Source of the DNA: Labia minor
Lineage: Eukaryota > Arthropoda > Insecta > Dermaptera > Spongiphoridae
Length of the DNA stretch: 64,000 bases
Reading direction: 5' to 3'
Assembly: GCA_963082975.1 (NCBI GenBank)
Contig: OY720350.1
Location: forward strand, 39,301,851 to 39,365,850
A program made the position numbers and the translations under genes. The notes beneath the pieces were generated by a model. That model was not told the origin of the DNA. It did not search any database and saw only the letters and a program-made list of their open reading frames with translations. Numbering within the stretch: the first letter of the stretch is position 1; every line of letters starts with the position of its first letter. Shown in pieces: positions 11,705 through 23,531 of the stretch.

Positions 11705-11880
11705 TAAGGCGAGGTGTTAAGACCACCTTTGGAGTCTTAACACCTCTCTTCCCCGAATTTGATTCAGAGAAGTTACAATTGAAAATAAATTCTAAATGAA
11801 AGATAATTACATAATTCGAAATTAATACTCTACTATATAAAATTTTACTAAACCACTAACACCATCTATTCATTACTCGT
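11705..11880 (-). repeat. dispersed repeat shared with 21060-21200
   Basis: On the minus strand, AGATGGTGTTAGTGGTTTAG through TCTGAATCAAATTCGGGGAA aligns with 21070-21150 on the plus strand. A palindromic GTTAAGACC and GGTCTTAAC pair stands at its edge. It may be a terminal part of the neighbouring relic. Confidence 0.5.
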
Positions 11881-11966
11881 GAAGTGATTCTCTGTCAATA
11901 TCTCAAGCGAGAGGGGTATATCTGAGAATAAATCACTTGACAGCTATTAATCGGTCGTCAACTTGA

Positions 11967-12014
11967 ACAGTAATGCCAACTTAAAGTTCTATACCTCAAA
12001 AAAAACACCCTTTA
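11967..12014 (+). repeat. solo end of the Tc1/mariner element
   Basis: The segment from ACAGTAATGCCAACTTAAAG to AACACCCTTTA repeats the right terminus of the element at 10480-11302. Confidence 0.7.
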
Positions 12015-12019
12015 CATAG

Positions 12020-13841
12020 AAAATTAATATAAATTATATATTAATCTAAACAATATTTTAACTTACAAACTACAAAGCAAATAAAAAACTATAAATATAT
12101 TCGAAACCCTTGACGTAACTATGTTTGTTTGTTTTTTATAAATATCCAACAAATGAAGCCTTGGAGATATTTGAATTTAACCGTCATTTACATTCTTGAA
12201 CTCTTAATCAAAACATATTTAAATTTATTTCTGAGATCACTGCATGTTCATAGTCAAACAATTACGAAGTCACTCACAACTATTTCAAGCAATGATTCAG
12301 ATTTAACAGTTCGTTAATCATTTGTGACAGAAAGGGACGCCATTCACTTTATAGATCAAACTTTTACAAACCATTTAACAGATATTAAATCAAAACAAAT
12401 ATTGTTAATAATTTATTTTACTTTTATAAAAATAAATTTATTTATGGTATAATTTTATTTGTTTTTTTTTTAAATATCCCATCTAATAATTAGTATTTAA
12501 AAACTTTTTCTCTTGATTTTTTAAAAAAAATTCCTTCTAAATTATTCTTATAATTTTGTGAATTAAAACGAAAATTATCTATCATTTCAATTAAAAAGAA
12601 AAAAAATCTTCTAAGCGAATTCAGATTCACAGACTGATTCTTCATCTTTATCCTCATATCTTCATAGATATTAAATTAATGATTTAATCATAGACATTAG
12701 TTAATAATTTTAATAATTTTAGTAAACAAAAAACTATCTTGGAAAATATAAAACTTAGAAATAGAAATAATTTTTAATATATAATAATTTAATATTTTAA
12801 TAAGTGCATTTCGGATGTTACAGTGTTGTAAATAGCGAATGCGCATTAAGTAAATATATCATAAAACTTGAAACTTTTCCGACTGTTTTATTAAACATTA
12901 ATCTTTTTAAGTGTTATATATTTTTCAAGTTTGATTTTATTTTACATAACTTAGAATTTCATAATAATAAATTATTCGAATTTAATGAGAAAAAATGTTA
13001 TATTCTTATATATAAATTCTTATATCTAAACATAGGATTGTAATTGCTTTCATTATTTTTTTTTTTTAATATTTTTGAATTTGATTCTAAAAAAACATGA
13101 TTTTCCTGAGTAAAACAATTAAAAAGCTCTCCTATGACTAATCAATGTTTGAATTCCAAATGAATAGCTCCACTGAAGGGTAAAATCAATTTAATCTTGT
13201 ATTTATATTTGATTGTTTATTTGTTTTAAGATGAATTGATAAATTATTAATAAATGAGATCATAAAACAGTTGTATGCGTAAGCGGAATTGTTTCAGGGA
13301 TGGAAATTCCTATGTAGGGCGTGAGTATCCCGATTAAATGAGTCATCGCACCCACAAAGAGAATAAACGCCATATACGATTGGCAAATTTACTACTTCTT
13401 TGACCAAATCGATAACCAATATCAGTTCTTTAGACTGACAGACTGATTGCAACAGAGCTCACCCCGGTTACAAGTCACGTATTTCGAGGTTGCTTCAACA
13501 TCATCCTTCTAATACACATGAAACGTATCATTCTTCAAATCTTATGAATATATTATATATTTTCCTTGTTTAAAACAATAAAAATATATTTATGATTTTA
13601 AATATAAATATGAATTTTAAAATTGAATTTATACTGAAAATTGTTTAAAATTATATATTTGAAGAATTAAATTAAGTTACTTTTTTAATTCTCTTGTATT
13701 TCATATCAAATCAGTGGTAGAGAAATTTTTTATGAAAAAAAAATATTATTAAATTAAGTTCATTATAAAAGATATTATTTAAAAATAAATAATAAATTAA
13801 TATAACACCTATTTGCTTACTTAAATAACCTTAAAAATAAT
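12020..13841. other. intergenic; mixed-composition patch at 13270-13530
   Basis: The patch (GTAGGGCGTGAGTATCCCGA, CACCCCGGTTACAAGTCACG) has normal base balance but no frame longer than about 40 codons. It may be a decayed insertion. The remainder is A/T-rich without features. Confidence 0.35.
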
Positions 13842-14307
13842 AAGTTGACCTGTGGCCAGGTCCGAACCGACCGACGGTTTGAAGTAAATTAATTTCCAGC
13901 TACAGAAACAATTTCAAATAATTTTCATATATCTATTAATGTAATAAAAAACAGATATGGATACATAAATAATAAATATAAACATTTTTAATTTTATTTT
14001 ATTTATAATATATATGCAAGGCCAGGCTGTGACGTCATGAATGGCTGGATGACGTCATATAATTTTAAATCAAGAAAAAACTAATAAATATGATTTTTCT
14101 CGAGGATAAAACCAATACAAAGTGCATGATATGTAAAATATCTCCTCATGTGAAATTTGTTGTGAAAATAACCCTTCCCTTCCTATCGTCGATCGCTTAA
14201 ACTACCACTTCCTGTTTCTGTATTTGCACCAAAAGTTGATCAATTCATCCCACTGATGCATTAAGAAAATATACCAAATTTCATCAAAATCGTTTGAGCC
14301 GTTCAGA
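13842..14307 (+). repeat. repeat family A, 3'-truncated copy
   Basis: Matches 5861-6326 closely, including both TGACGTCA sites. It stops at GCCGTTCAG, where the LINE tail begins. Confidence 0.75.
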
Positions 14308-14540
14308 ATGGGAGAGAAAAGAATGGAGAAAAATATATTGATGGGGAGACCGAGTGGGAAACGTCCGCTTGGAAGACCAAGGACGCGGTGGGTATATAAT
14401 GTGGAAAGGGACGTGAGAGAGATGGGAAAGGGTAGGGAATGGAGGGCTATGGCTCAGAATAGGGATACTTGGAGAAATGTGGTTGCTGCGGCCAAGAACT
14501 TTCTTGTTCCGAAGAGCCACAGAGATAGATAGACAGATTT
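14308..14540 (+). pseudogene. LINE reverse-transcriptase C-terminal tail
   Basis: An open frame encodes PSGKRPLGRPRTRWVYNVER then DVREMGKG, WRAMAQNRDTWRNVVAAAKN and HRDR before the stop. GRPRTRW followed by QDRDxWR-type sequence is typical of the C-terminus of insect non-LTR ORF2 proteins. The 5' part is absent; the fragment abuts repeat family A at 14307. Related relics lie at 684-880, 31655-31750 (minus) and 41105-41260. Confidence 0.7.
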
Positions 14541-15208
14541 TGATGATTATAATCGTCCAACACATAATTGGACCCAAAAATAAGTAAACGCTCTTTTTAT
14601 CTAATCACTGTATTGCTCAAGTCTTTCTCATAGTAACCATAAATGACGTTGGTTAATTTTATGTATTTTTTTTTTTACAGTTTTCATGAATTTTTCGATT
14701 TTTTTTTTACATTTTTCATGAATTTTTCGATTTTTTTTTCATTTTTGAATTTTTTTGTAGTTTTTTTTTTATTTTGTCATTTTTTTTTCTTCAAATTTTT
14801 GTCATTTATGAATCGTTACCTCAGTTTAAAATTATTTATTAACATTTATAAATGTTTTATTTCAAAGATTTTACTGTCACATTATAAATAATTGAATTGT
14901 AAAATTTAGTTTTCATATATTTTACAATAAAATGAATATTCATTATAAAATGTATTTTAAAGTTGTGATTAAGTATATTAAAATAAATAGAAGGATTTTA
15001 AAAAAATAGTTATTGATTAGTTACTGAAAGATAAAATCCAGATATTTATTATAATATTTTTTAATTCTAGAAATTTCCATAGAAAGCATGTTTATAAAAT
15101 TTAAATTTTTATTTTAAGTTCTAATATTATATAATATTAAAAGTAAAATTAAATGAAATTGGATATTACTTTTAATTGATTAATAATTTCAAAAACAAAG
15201 TAATATTG
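14541..15208. other. intergenic AT-rich with T-rich tandem repeat
   Basis: Apart from the short tandem repeat at 14680-14750, no feature was recognised. Confidence 0.5.
14680..14750 (+). repeat. short tandem repeat, unit about 32 bases
   Basis: TTTCATGAATTTTTCGATTT recurs after 32 bases, with a third decayed unit behind it, all within T-rich sequence. Confidence 0.7.
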
Positions 15209-15506
15209 GTGCGAAAATAACCCTTCCCTTCCTATCGTCGATCGCTAATACTACCACTTCCGGTTTCCGGATTTGCACCAAAAGTTGATCAATTCATCCC
15301 ACTGATGCATTAAGTAAATATACCAAATTTCATCAAAATCGGTTGAGCCGTTCAGGCTGTACACATCTATACGGACGGACAGACATCATGCTAAAAATAC
15401 TTTTTTCTGTTAAGAAAATGCATGATTCGTGGAGATATGTAAAAATCTCCACATGTGAAATTTGGTGTGAAAACAATACCTCTTACTATCGTCGGTCGGT
15501 AAAAAT
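15209..15506 (+). repeat. repeat family A, 5'-truncated copy
   Basis: Contains the TATCGTCGATCGCTAATACT block to the terminal CTATCGTCGGTCGGTAAAAA. Confidence 0.75.
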
Positions 15507-16876
15507 GAAACAATAATTTTCTAAAAGAATTATAATAATAAAACAAAATTCTAACTTTTTACATCCTATGAAAGAACAAGGGTAAAGATGTTGCATGATC
15601 AGTACAATCAGTCACAATTGTTTTTCTAAATTTTTTTGTTGAGAGGCCGATACTTTTTTATTTCTTATTGCTTCCTCATTTTGATCACGTAAGCTGGGTG
15701 GAATTTATTCCCATAGACCCCAGCTTGAGATAAATTTCATTCACAGACCAGGAACTTGAAACAAGGAACACGAAGTTGAGAGTCAAAAGCATCTTTACAA
15801 AAATAATAATAATTGATTCTATTCAAATTCCAAAAATAACTATGTTAAAATTGAATATGTTTTTAGTTCTTCCATGTTTTCTCATAATCTATTTATGTTG
15901 TCTTTGAAAAATTCAAAAAATTTAAAAATATTTTTAAAATTCTCTTCGATCTATTTTGTTTGTAGTACATATATTTCAATTTTATAAAAAAAATCAATTT
16001 AAAAAAATAATTCTCATAAATAGAAATGAAAATAATTGAATTTATAAAATTTCATAAATTAGAAAATGTAAATTCTATTAAATCACAATAAAAGTAAGTT
16101 CAATTAGTCCATCAAAATTATTTTTATTTAAATTATGGGTTATTTCAACTTTCCTTCTACAAAATTGTCTTGGTGACCATCACAAATGTTTATATATGAT
16201 TTGTACATTTTTGAAATTCCAATATATTTGAAGAGAACATTGCTAATATGTAGTCCTTTCTTCAATAAGAACTCGAGCATTGACAAAAATTAAAACAGGT
16301 CATATTTAGTCTTTAAAAAAGAAAGTAAAGTAAATTAAAATATTATATTTATTATTAAATTAATAATTTATATTAGAAAATATTATTATCATTAATTGAT
16401 ACTATCCTAATGAGTATAATTTTTAAATTTTCCAATAATTTAATCCTAATTAATTATACTATCTAAGAATAGTTTAAGTAGCATAGTCTAGAAGTACAGA
16501 ATTTGAGAATTCAGTTAAATTTAAATTTAACCACTCCTTAGAGTTGTTACTTCAGTGATATGATAATAATTAAAATATCACAAAAAATTATAAACAAATA
16601 AAAAAACTTAACAAAAGACTATTAAACAAATTGGAAAAACATTAAAAGACAGAAGATAATTATTAGGAGTATAAGTGAATCAGTAATGATAAACGAAGTA
16701 AAATCAATTAAACAGTTTGAAAGTCGACTTAAAGTACAAACAAAACAAATCATATGAATAAATGTTTTTTTATCTTTTGTTCCAACAGATTCACATATAA
16801 TTATTTTTTTAATTTTTTACTCGAATCCTAATACATTTAAATTTTAATTATTTTTTTAAAAGAATTGTCTTAAGCA
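15507..16876. other. intergenic, nothing recognised
   Basis: A mixed-composition patch at 15590-15790 (AAGCTGGGTGGAATTTATTC) has no coding frame. The rest is AT-rich. Confidence 0.45.
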
Positions 16877-17158
16877 CGAGGGCAGGTCATTGAGTCCGTA
16901 ACTTTTTGAATTTCCTCTTAAATGAAATGGCAACACAGCTCCTAACAGCAGGCAACTATAAACTAACGCCTTTCGAAATTTGAACCAACTGAGTCTTTTA
17001 GTTTTAGTTTGACATCCATTAATAGCCGACTTTTTCGTGATTTGAGATGAAAAAAAGTGAATTTCCATGAAAATCTATGAATTGGGATACGAATTGCTCC
17101 CTCATCTGCCATATTCTCCGGATTTAGCCCCGAGTAACTATTTCTTGACCTGCCCTCG
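16877..17158 (+). mobile_element. MITE of the second mariner family
   Basis: Ends CGAGGGCAGGTCATTGAGTC and (minus) CGAGGGCAGGTCAAG enclose 282 bases. The right flank is TA; the left is CA, a mutated duplication. Internal sequence matches 7445-7665 (ATGAAATGGCAACAC and the SPDLAP codons). Confidence 0.8.
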
Positions 17159-17159
17159 T

Positions 17160-18584
17160 ATGTATAAATAAAAGAAAAATGAAAAATAATATTTATATAT
17201 CAAATTTTAGTTTACAATTTTATTACAAAGGCGAATGTCTTCTAACATTCTAAGTATTCTAATAGAATTTTAAATATATATGGTTTATGAATAATATTTG
17301 GTTTTTACATAATTTCATTAATATTTCTCCAATGCTTCATCATTGTCTTTCGTCTTCCTCTATCAATTTATCTTTAATTCATTTCACTTTTTGGTCTTAT
17401 GCCAAATCGTCAATAAAAGGGAATATTTTAACGATATTCTTTTCATTCATAATCATCTAACTGCACTTTATGGTGTATGATTGCATAAAGCAACGATCTT
17501 TGCATAATATTTTCAGGATGAGAATAGAATGGCAGAGAATTTCGAGAATCAGCTTTTGCATTGGATCATTTTTATTATCAATTATAGATAAATAATACCA
17601 ATAAGATTAGGAAATTTTGAAAACAAACAATTTATGAAATATTAATGAAATTACATTCATCTAAACAGATAATATTAATATATAGTAAATAATATTAACA
17701 CCTCTAAGACAAAATAGTAAGATACAATTTTTATAATTACATCAATTTTATAAAATTTAATTTTAATTATTGAATTAATCATTTAAATAAATTTATGATA
17801 TTACATATTGTTAATTAAAAAGTTATGCTGTTATGTAATATACATTTTTAAATTAATAGAATTTCTCACAAAATTATTATTATTATATATTTTGCTAATT
17901 AAAAAAGATTATAGTTATATTTTTGTTTATTTTAAGAGAGTATTTTCTAATAATTGATTAAAGTATAAAAAAAAAAATTCTTTTGTTTTGCCACTCCTAT
18001 TCCTAGAGAATATGCTCCCATGACTTAGTCAAAATTATGTTTAATATTCTAAACATACGAGTTATGTTATTTATAGATTTTTTTTCTTACAAAGAATTTC
18101 TCACTTGAAAAAGAATGCATATTGAATAAAATATGACTCGAGCGGTTAGAGAAGTCGTTCATTATACGTATACTTACTAGTTCATATGATAAACAAGTAT
18201 CATTAACTGAATATTTTGGATATCGTCCATTCAGTTGATATTTATTTTTTCAATGTTCACGAATTAGAAAAGAGAAACAGAAATATTTACAAAATTTTCA
18301 CAAAAGAGAACTGGGTTTGAAAATAAAAAAAAAATCAACAGAAACAAGTTATTCCAATAGAATTTTGTAAAGATTTTACAATACATTCTAGTCTTATGTA
18401 TAAGTTGATCCAGAGAGGGAGAACTTTTTAACAATCCAATAAAAGCAAGAGGGATTGCAGAAAAATATTTCATCCATAGTAATTGAAACCTTAAAAACTT
18501 GTCTTTAAAGAAACATTATTGAAATTTATCAGTTTTTTAAGAAATGAAGTTTTAACATGACAATTACTATGAATAAAATATTTT
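17160..18584. other. intergenic AT-rich, nothing recognised
   Basis: No frame, terminal repeat or RNA-like fold could be supported. Confidence 0.5.
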
Positions 18585-19045
18585 TACTATCTCGCTAGAT
18601 GTTTTTATACGTTTTGAAGGTTCCTGAATCATTTTCACTAAGGTTGAGAAAAATGTCTGTGTGTGTGTGTGCGTGTGTGTGTATGTGTGTGTGTGTGTGT
18701 ATGTATGTAACCAAGATTACGCAAAAACGGTTTGAGCTAGAATCATGAAATTTGGTATATGGGCATTATTCAAAATTCTTAGTTTTTTATCAAATTTTGA
18801 GAAATGTAGCTCAACCGGAAGTGGGTCATTACCTACAACGTTTTGATTTTTTTTCTTCTAAAGTGACCGTAAAAATAAAGATATATGTTTGATAATTTTT
18901 CACATGATTAATAATTGTATAAAACTGCTATATATAGAATTTCAGCTTGATAGAATCGCTGAAAGTACCAGAATTAATTTTTTAACAGTAGTCGAGTGGA
19001 CACACTCCAGATTTGTCCATTGATGTTCCCCCACTCTGGCGTCAG
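18585..19045 (+). repeat. repeat family B, copy 2, with GT tract
   Basis: ACTATCTCGCTAGATG opens the copy, followed by GTTTTTATACGTTTTGAAGG. A (GT)n tract occupies 18658-18703, and the CGGTTTGAGCTAGAATCATG body follows. Confidence 0.65.
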
Positions 19046-19454
19046 ACTCAGGAAGAAGAATAATAAGTTGGTATTATTTTTCCCATATATATATATTATT
19101 TTTACCGACGATAGTAAGTAAGGGAGGTATTGTTTTTATTGGTCTTCGTGTATTATGATTTTCTGATCATTGTAAAATTTTAATTAAATATTAATATTTT
19201 AAAACAATATAATTTAAAAGAAATAAAATTATAACGAATATTTTAAATTAATACTCAATATAATAAATAAAAAATAAAATAGAATTATTTTTAATATTGT
19301 TATATTATTATGAAAATTACAATATTATAAATATTTTACTCACAGAAATGACCCAAAGATTCTATTCGAAATAACATTCCGGCCTTGCACAATATACAAA
19401 AATAATATAAGAGCAAACAACAAAAAATTAATTTGTAAGTTAAATATGTTTTTA

Positions 19455-19608
19455 AATCTCCTCATGTGAAATTTGTTGGAAAAATAACCCTTCCCTTCCT
19501 ATCGTCGATCGCTAATACTACCACTTCCGGTTTCCGGATTTGCACCAAAAGTTGATCAATTCATCATACTGATGCATTAAGTAAATATACCAAATTTCAT
19601 CAAAATCC
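19455..19608 (+). repeat. repeat family A, internal fragment
   Basis: Shares CCTATCGTCGATCGCTAATA and TTGATCAATTCATCATACTG with other copies. A short minus-strand end piece of the family also stands at 19098-19135. Confidence 0.65.
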
Positions 19609-19609
19609 G

Positions 19610-21059
19610 TATCTTAACTTTTTTTAATATTTGATTAGTCCCACAAAATGAATACATGTCTACTTTATATAAAATATAAACTTGCACACTAACATATAAT
19701 ATAATAAGTAATTAATTATTTGAATTATTATTATTAAAATGTATTTAATTGCATTGTTTCTTATCTATAATAATATATAGGTATAAATTTGTATTTCTAA
19801 TTACATATGTATTACGAATTAAAAGTTGATAAAAATATAATTATTTTTTTTCTTTCTATTAGAGGATAAAAAGTCAATACAAGTCAAGGATATATCTGTC
19901 TCTTTTTTTCTCAGAAGATGATTTAAAAGTTCTCTTAACATTTCACTGGTTCACAGAGTTCAATGTTAGGCCAAATCATCCACGAGTTTCTTAAATGAAG
20001 ATCCATGATAAATAAATATTTTTTTTAAACATGTTTTACAAGGTTTTTCTTATAATCAATTAGGGTTAATTTATTATTGTTTGGGAAAATTTCAACTTCA
20101 AGTCAAATTAAATTTTGTATTTTATTTTTTATTATATATTTAAGTTCAAACTACATATACCATATACTTTTTATTAATACAATATTATTAATTAATACAT
20201 TTAAAATAAGTTGACCGGTGGCCAAATTTTTACGAAAATAAATTAAGAATAATAATCAAATGAATATATAATAAAATAAATAAATAATCAATCTTTAATT
20301 AATTTTGAAAAAAAATTCTTAAACTCTAATTTTAACCGAAGGAGTAACTGCTTAGTGACAGACAGAAAACAGCACTAACAAACCTATTGCATAGAATAGG
20401 TTTGATAGTAGATGCTCAACAGATAAGTGCTAGAATTTGCACTTACCTCTTGAAACTGCTTTCTGTTTGGTCTTAGGCTCTGACTCCCTAATCTATTGTA
20501 AATTCACCAGAATAGAAAAAAATATTTTATTCCGAAATGAAAACTTGTCTAATGAATGAATAACTTTGTATATTAAATAAATAAATAAATAAATATCACA
20601 GAGATATATTTCAATTTTACTATTTAATATTATTATTAAATTAATTAATTGAAATTTTTTAATATTTTGAATTAAATGAGGGTCTTTAAATTATAGGGTA
20701 TTACTTAATAAAATAAATACTTAACAAACAAAATTAACAATCTTTAATCGTAAATAAACATAAACATAAATCGTCCGTTACATTCATCTGCATTCATAAG
20801 AGTGGACCAGAGCATAAAACAACCACAGGTCGCAAGTATTGTAGCATAGAGGTCGCTTCCATAGCCTTCACACAGCGCCCTCAGTTAACTTCAACTTTAA
20901 ATGAAATAATTTAAATTATTTCCTACAAAATTAATTATAATTTTTATATTTAAATATAAATTAATATATTTATATACTTTATATTAAGAATAAAAAAAAA
21001 AAAGATAAATTTTGATCAAATAAACAAGGAAGTTAAATAACTAAATTTATGATTCAATA
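19610..21059. other. intergenic; two mixed-composition patches
   Basis: Patches at 20335-20510 and 20765-20900 (CATAAGAGTGGACCAGAGCA) differ in composition but have no coding frame. An AAACCTATTGCATAGAATAG inverted pair at 20380-20410 makes a small hairpin. A 15-base piece of the family A start lies at 20211. Confidence 0.35.
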
Positions 21060-21210
21060 ATAGAAAATAGATGGTGTTAGTGATTTAGTTAAAATTTATA
21101 TCAAGAGTATTAATTTCGAAAAATGTAAATATCTCTGAATCAAATTCGGGAAAGAATGTAGGCCAGCTCATCTTTTTTCTAAATCAAATTTGGAAAAGAG
21201 AGGCAGGCAA
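21060..21210 (+). repeat. dispersed repeat, second copy
   Basis: It shares AGATGGTGTTAGTGATTTAG and CTCTGAATCAAATTCGGGAA with the minus strand of 11740-11870. An AAATCAAATTTGGAAAAGAG echo directly follows, so the end is locally duplicated. Confidence 0.5.
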
Positions 21211-21496
21211 TCATCAAGACTTCAAAGATGGTCTGATTGTCTGTTAATGCACCAATTTTTGAAGGATGGGACTATAGCTAATATATTATCAATTATTTAT
21301 ACTATTACTATTAATATATCATTATTATTATTTTTATTATTATTATTATCACTATTATTATTGCTCCCATCCTTATTGAAATATTATAAAATTATGATCA
21401 AAATATTAAAACAACCACCTATAATTGGGATCTATTATATACTAAAATACTATTTTTGTCTTGTGTTGATATAGTATATATACATCTCATTAGTTT

Positions 21497-22060
21497 GAAG
21501 TAAATTAATTTCCAGCTACAGAAATAATTTCAAATAATTTTAATATATCTATTAATGTAATAAAAAACAAATATGAATATAACATAATTATTTTTAATTT
21601 TATTTTATTTATAATATCTAAGTAAGAGCTGGCTGTGACGTCATATAATTTTAAATTAAGAAAAAACTAATGAAGATGATTTTTCCCGAGGATAAAACCA
21701 ATACAAAGTGCATGATTTGTGGAGATATATAAAAAAATCTCCTCATGTGAAATTTGGGGTGAAAACAACCCTTCTCTTCCTATCGTCGATCGTTAATACT
21801 ACCACTTCCGCATATACACCAAAAGTTGATCAATTCATCATACTGATGCAGTAAGTAAATACACCAAATTTCATCAAAATCCATTGAGCCGTCCAAGTTA
21901 TACACATCTATACGGACACACAGCGGACGGACAGACGTCATGCTAAAAATACTTTTTTCTGTTAAGAAAATGCATGATTCGTGGAGATATGTAAAAATCT
22001 CTACATGTGAAATTTGGTGTGAAAACAATACCTCCCTTACTATCGTCGGTCGGTAAAAAA
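21497..22060 (+). repeat. repeat family A, nearly full copy
   Basis: Runs from TTGAAGTAAATTAATTTCCA to CTATCGTCGGTCGGTAAAAA; one of the two TGACGTCA sites is lost. Confidence 0.75.
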
Positions 22061-23280
22061 GTAATTAATATATGGAATACAATTATTTAGTCAATAATTT
22101 TAATTGAAGATATCATCAAAATAATAATATAGCAGAATAGTTTTTCAATATAATTTTCTTAAATAAAAAATTATACAAAGTAAATAATAAAAAATTTTTA
22201 TTAGTAAATTTTTAATTATTACATAAAAAATATAGGCACCACAAACACTGGTTAATAACAAACTACAACTTCTGTGATTGAACTCCAAAAAATCCACTTG
22301 CAATTTATTCTCTACATAATATTTTGACATTTTTGTTATTGAATTTAAATATTTAATAATAAAAATTAACATATTTTCAATCAATATGAAACAATATTAA
22401 ATGTTGATATTTGTTTTGCCATAACAACTCTTGGGTTCCCTGTTTTTGCCTCATATTTTCGATATAAATCTTTTAATAAATGAGGATTTATTGTTATCTT
22501 GTTTGATAAAATGATCTTATTTATAATTGTTCTAGAAAACTATTTTATGATTTTTATTTATTACCACCTTCTCATTTACACTATAATGATTCTTTTATTA
22601 AATCATTCATTTAAATTCATTATTTTATTAAAATTATACAAGTTTTTAATTTCTCTGGGAAATTTTGAAATGTTCTATTATCTGAAACATTTCTTTGGTA
22701 TTCTTTTAGAATAATTATTTGATGAGATTTCTATTTTTTTGAATCTTTAATTTATTCAAACATTTTAAACTGAATTTATTTTAGCTTTTTTTATAAAAAA
22801 TTATAAATATAAATAATTATTACCAAAAAGAAAAAAATTTTAAACTATATTTAGTGTAAAATTATAAATAAAAATATAAAAATTATATGATATATAAATA
22901 TTTATGAAAGTATATATATACAAAATTATTTTAATTTTGTCTTTATTAATAAAAACGTAGGCAAAAATAAATTATTTTTGGAAAATTTTTATTTTTATTT
23001 AAATATTAAAATACATGATTTCAATTTTTTAAATAAATGTTTTTTTATTTTTAGAAATAATCTTGAAAATACAGTAATATTACCTTGAAGTGAAAGAAGG
23101 AATTTACGACATGAGCTAAGAGATACTTTTTTATTATAATTTATTATTTTTTTTCTCTCTATTTGAATATACTTATACTCATTTTTCATAAAATGAATTT
23201 CATTTAAACCAATAATGAATTTCTATTATGTATTTCTTTAGATATCAAAATACCGAAAAAGTACAAGTTGGAAGATGTTA
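22061..23280. other. region upstream of Gasp, AT-rich
   Basis: No gene. GC content rises sharply only from about 23285, at the Gasp promoter. Open frames here are low-complexity A/T frames. Confidence 0.5.
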
Positions 23281-23387
23281 TAAAAAGCGAGCCAAAAGAA
23301 AGAAGCGTGGCGCGTGAGGTGCAAGAAGGAGGAGGCTTCGCCTCAAAATGAAAGTGTCCGCCGAGTAGGTCATGGAGGCGGAGGAGG

Positions 23388-23425
23388 TATAAAACCAGCG
23401 CCCTCGAGCCGGTGGCTCCGACATT
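23388..23425 (+). promoter_or_regulatory. Gasp core promoter, TATA box and likely start site
   Basis: TATAAAA at 23388-23394 lies about 33 bases before CCGACATT, where the A at 23421 is a plausible start site. The ATG at 23486 would follow a leader of about 65 bases. The surrounding 120 bases are far more GC-rich than the neighbourhood, which supports a real promoter. The start site is inferred, not seen. Confidence 0.7.
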
Positions 23426-23485
23426 CTGTGCCTGACACGCGCCTGAATCGCAAGAGTTACTACCCTTATTGGAATAGACACCACA

Positions 23486-23531
23486 ATGAGAAGCTTCGAG
23501 TGTTTGGGTCTTTTGGCCATCCTCGCTTTCG
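23486..23531 (+). CDS. Gasp: Gasp exon 1, signal peptide
   Basis: Encodes MRSFECLGLLAILAF plus one base, then a consensus donor GTATGT at 23532. The ATG is the first after the TATA box. The single G left over joins CA of exon 2 to make the Ala codon near the signal-peptide cleavage site. Confidence 0.88.

Noticed and set aside
14643..14891. Open frame of 82 codons rich in Phe
   Set aside because: It is a translation of T-rich tandem repeats; no codon bias or domain.
21190..21474. Open frame of 94 codons with Leu runs
   Set aside because: Produced by a TTA/TTG trinucleotide tract; starts inside a dispersed repeat.
23278..23520. Minus-strand frame opposite the Gasp promoter
   Set aside because: Shadow of the GC-rich promoter and exon 1; the plus-strand reading has TATA box, signal peptide and a matching splice site.
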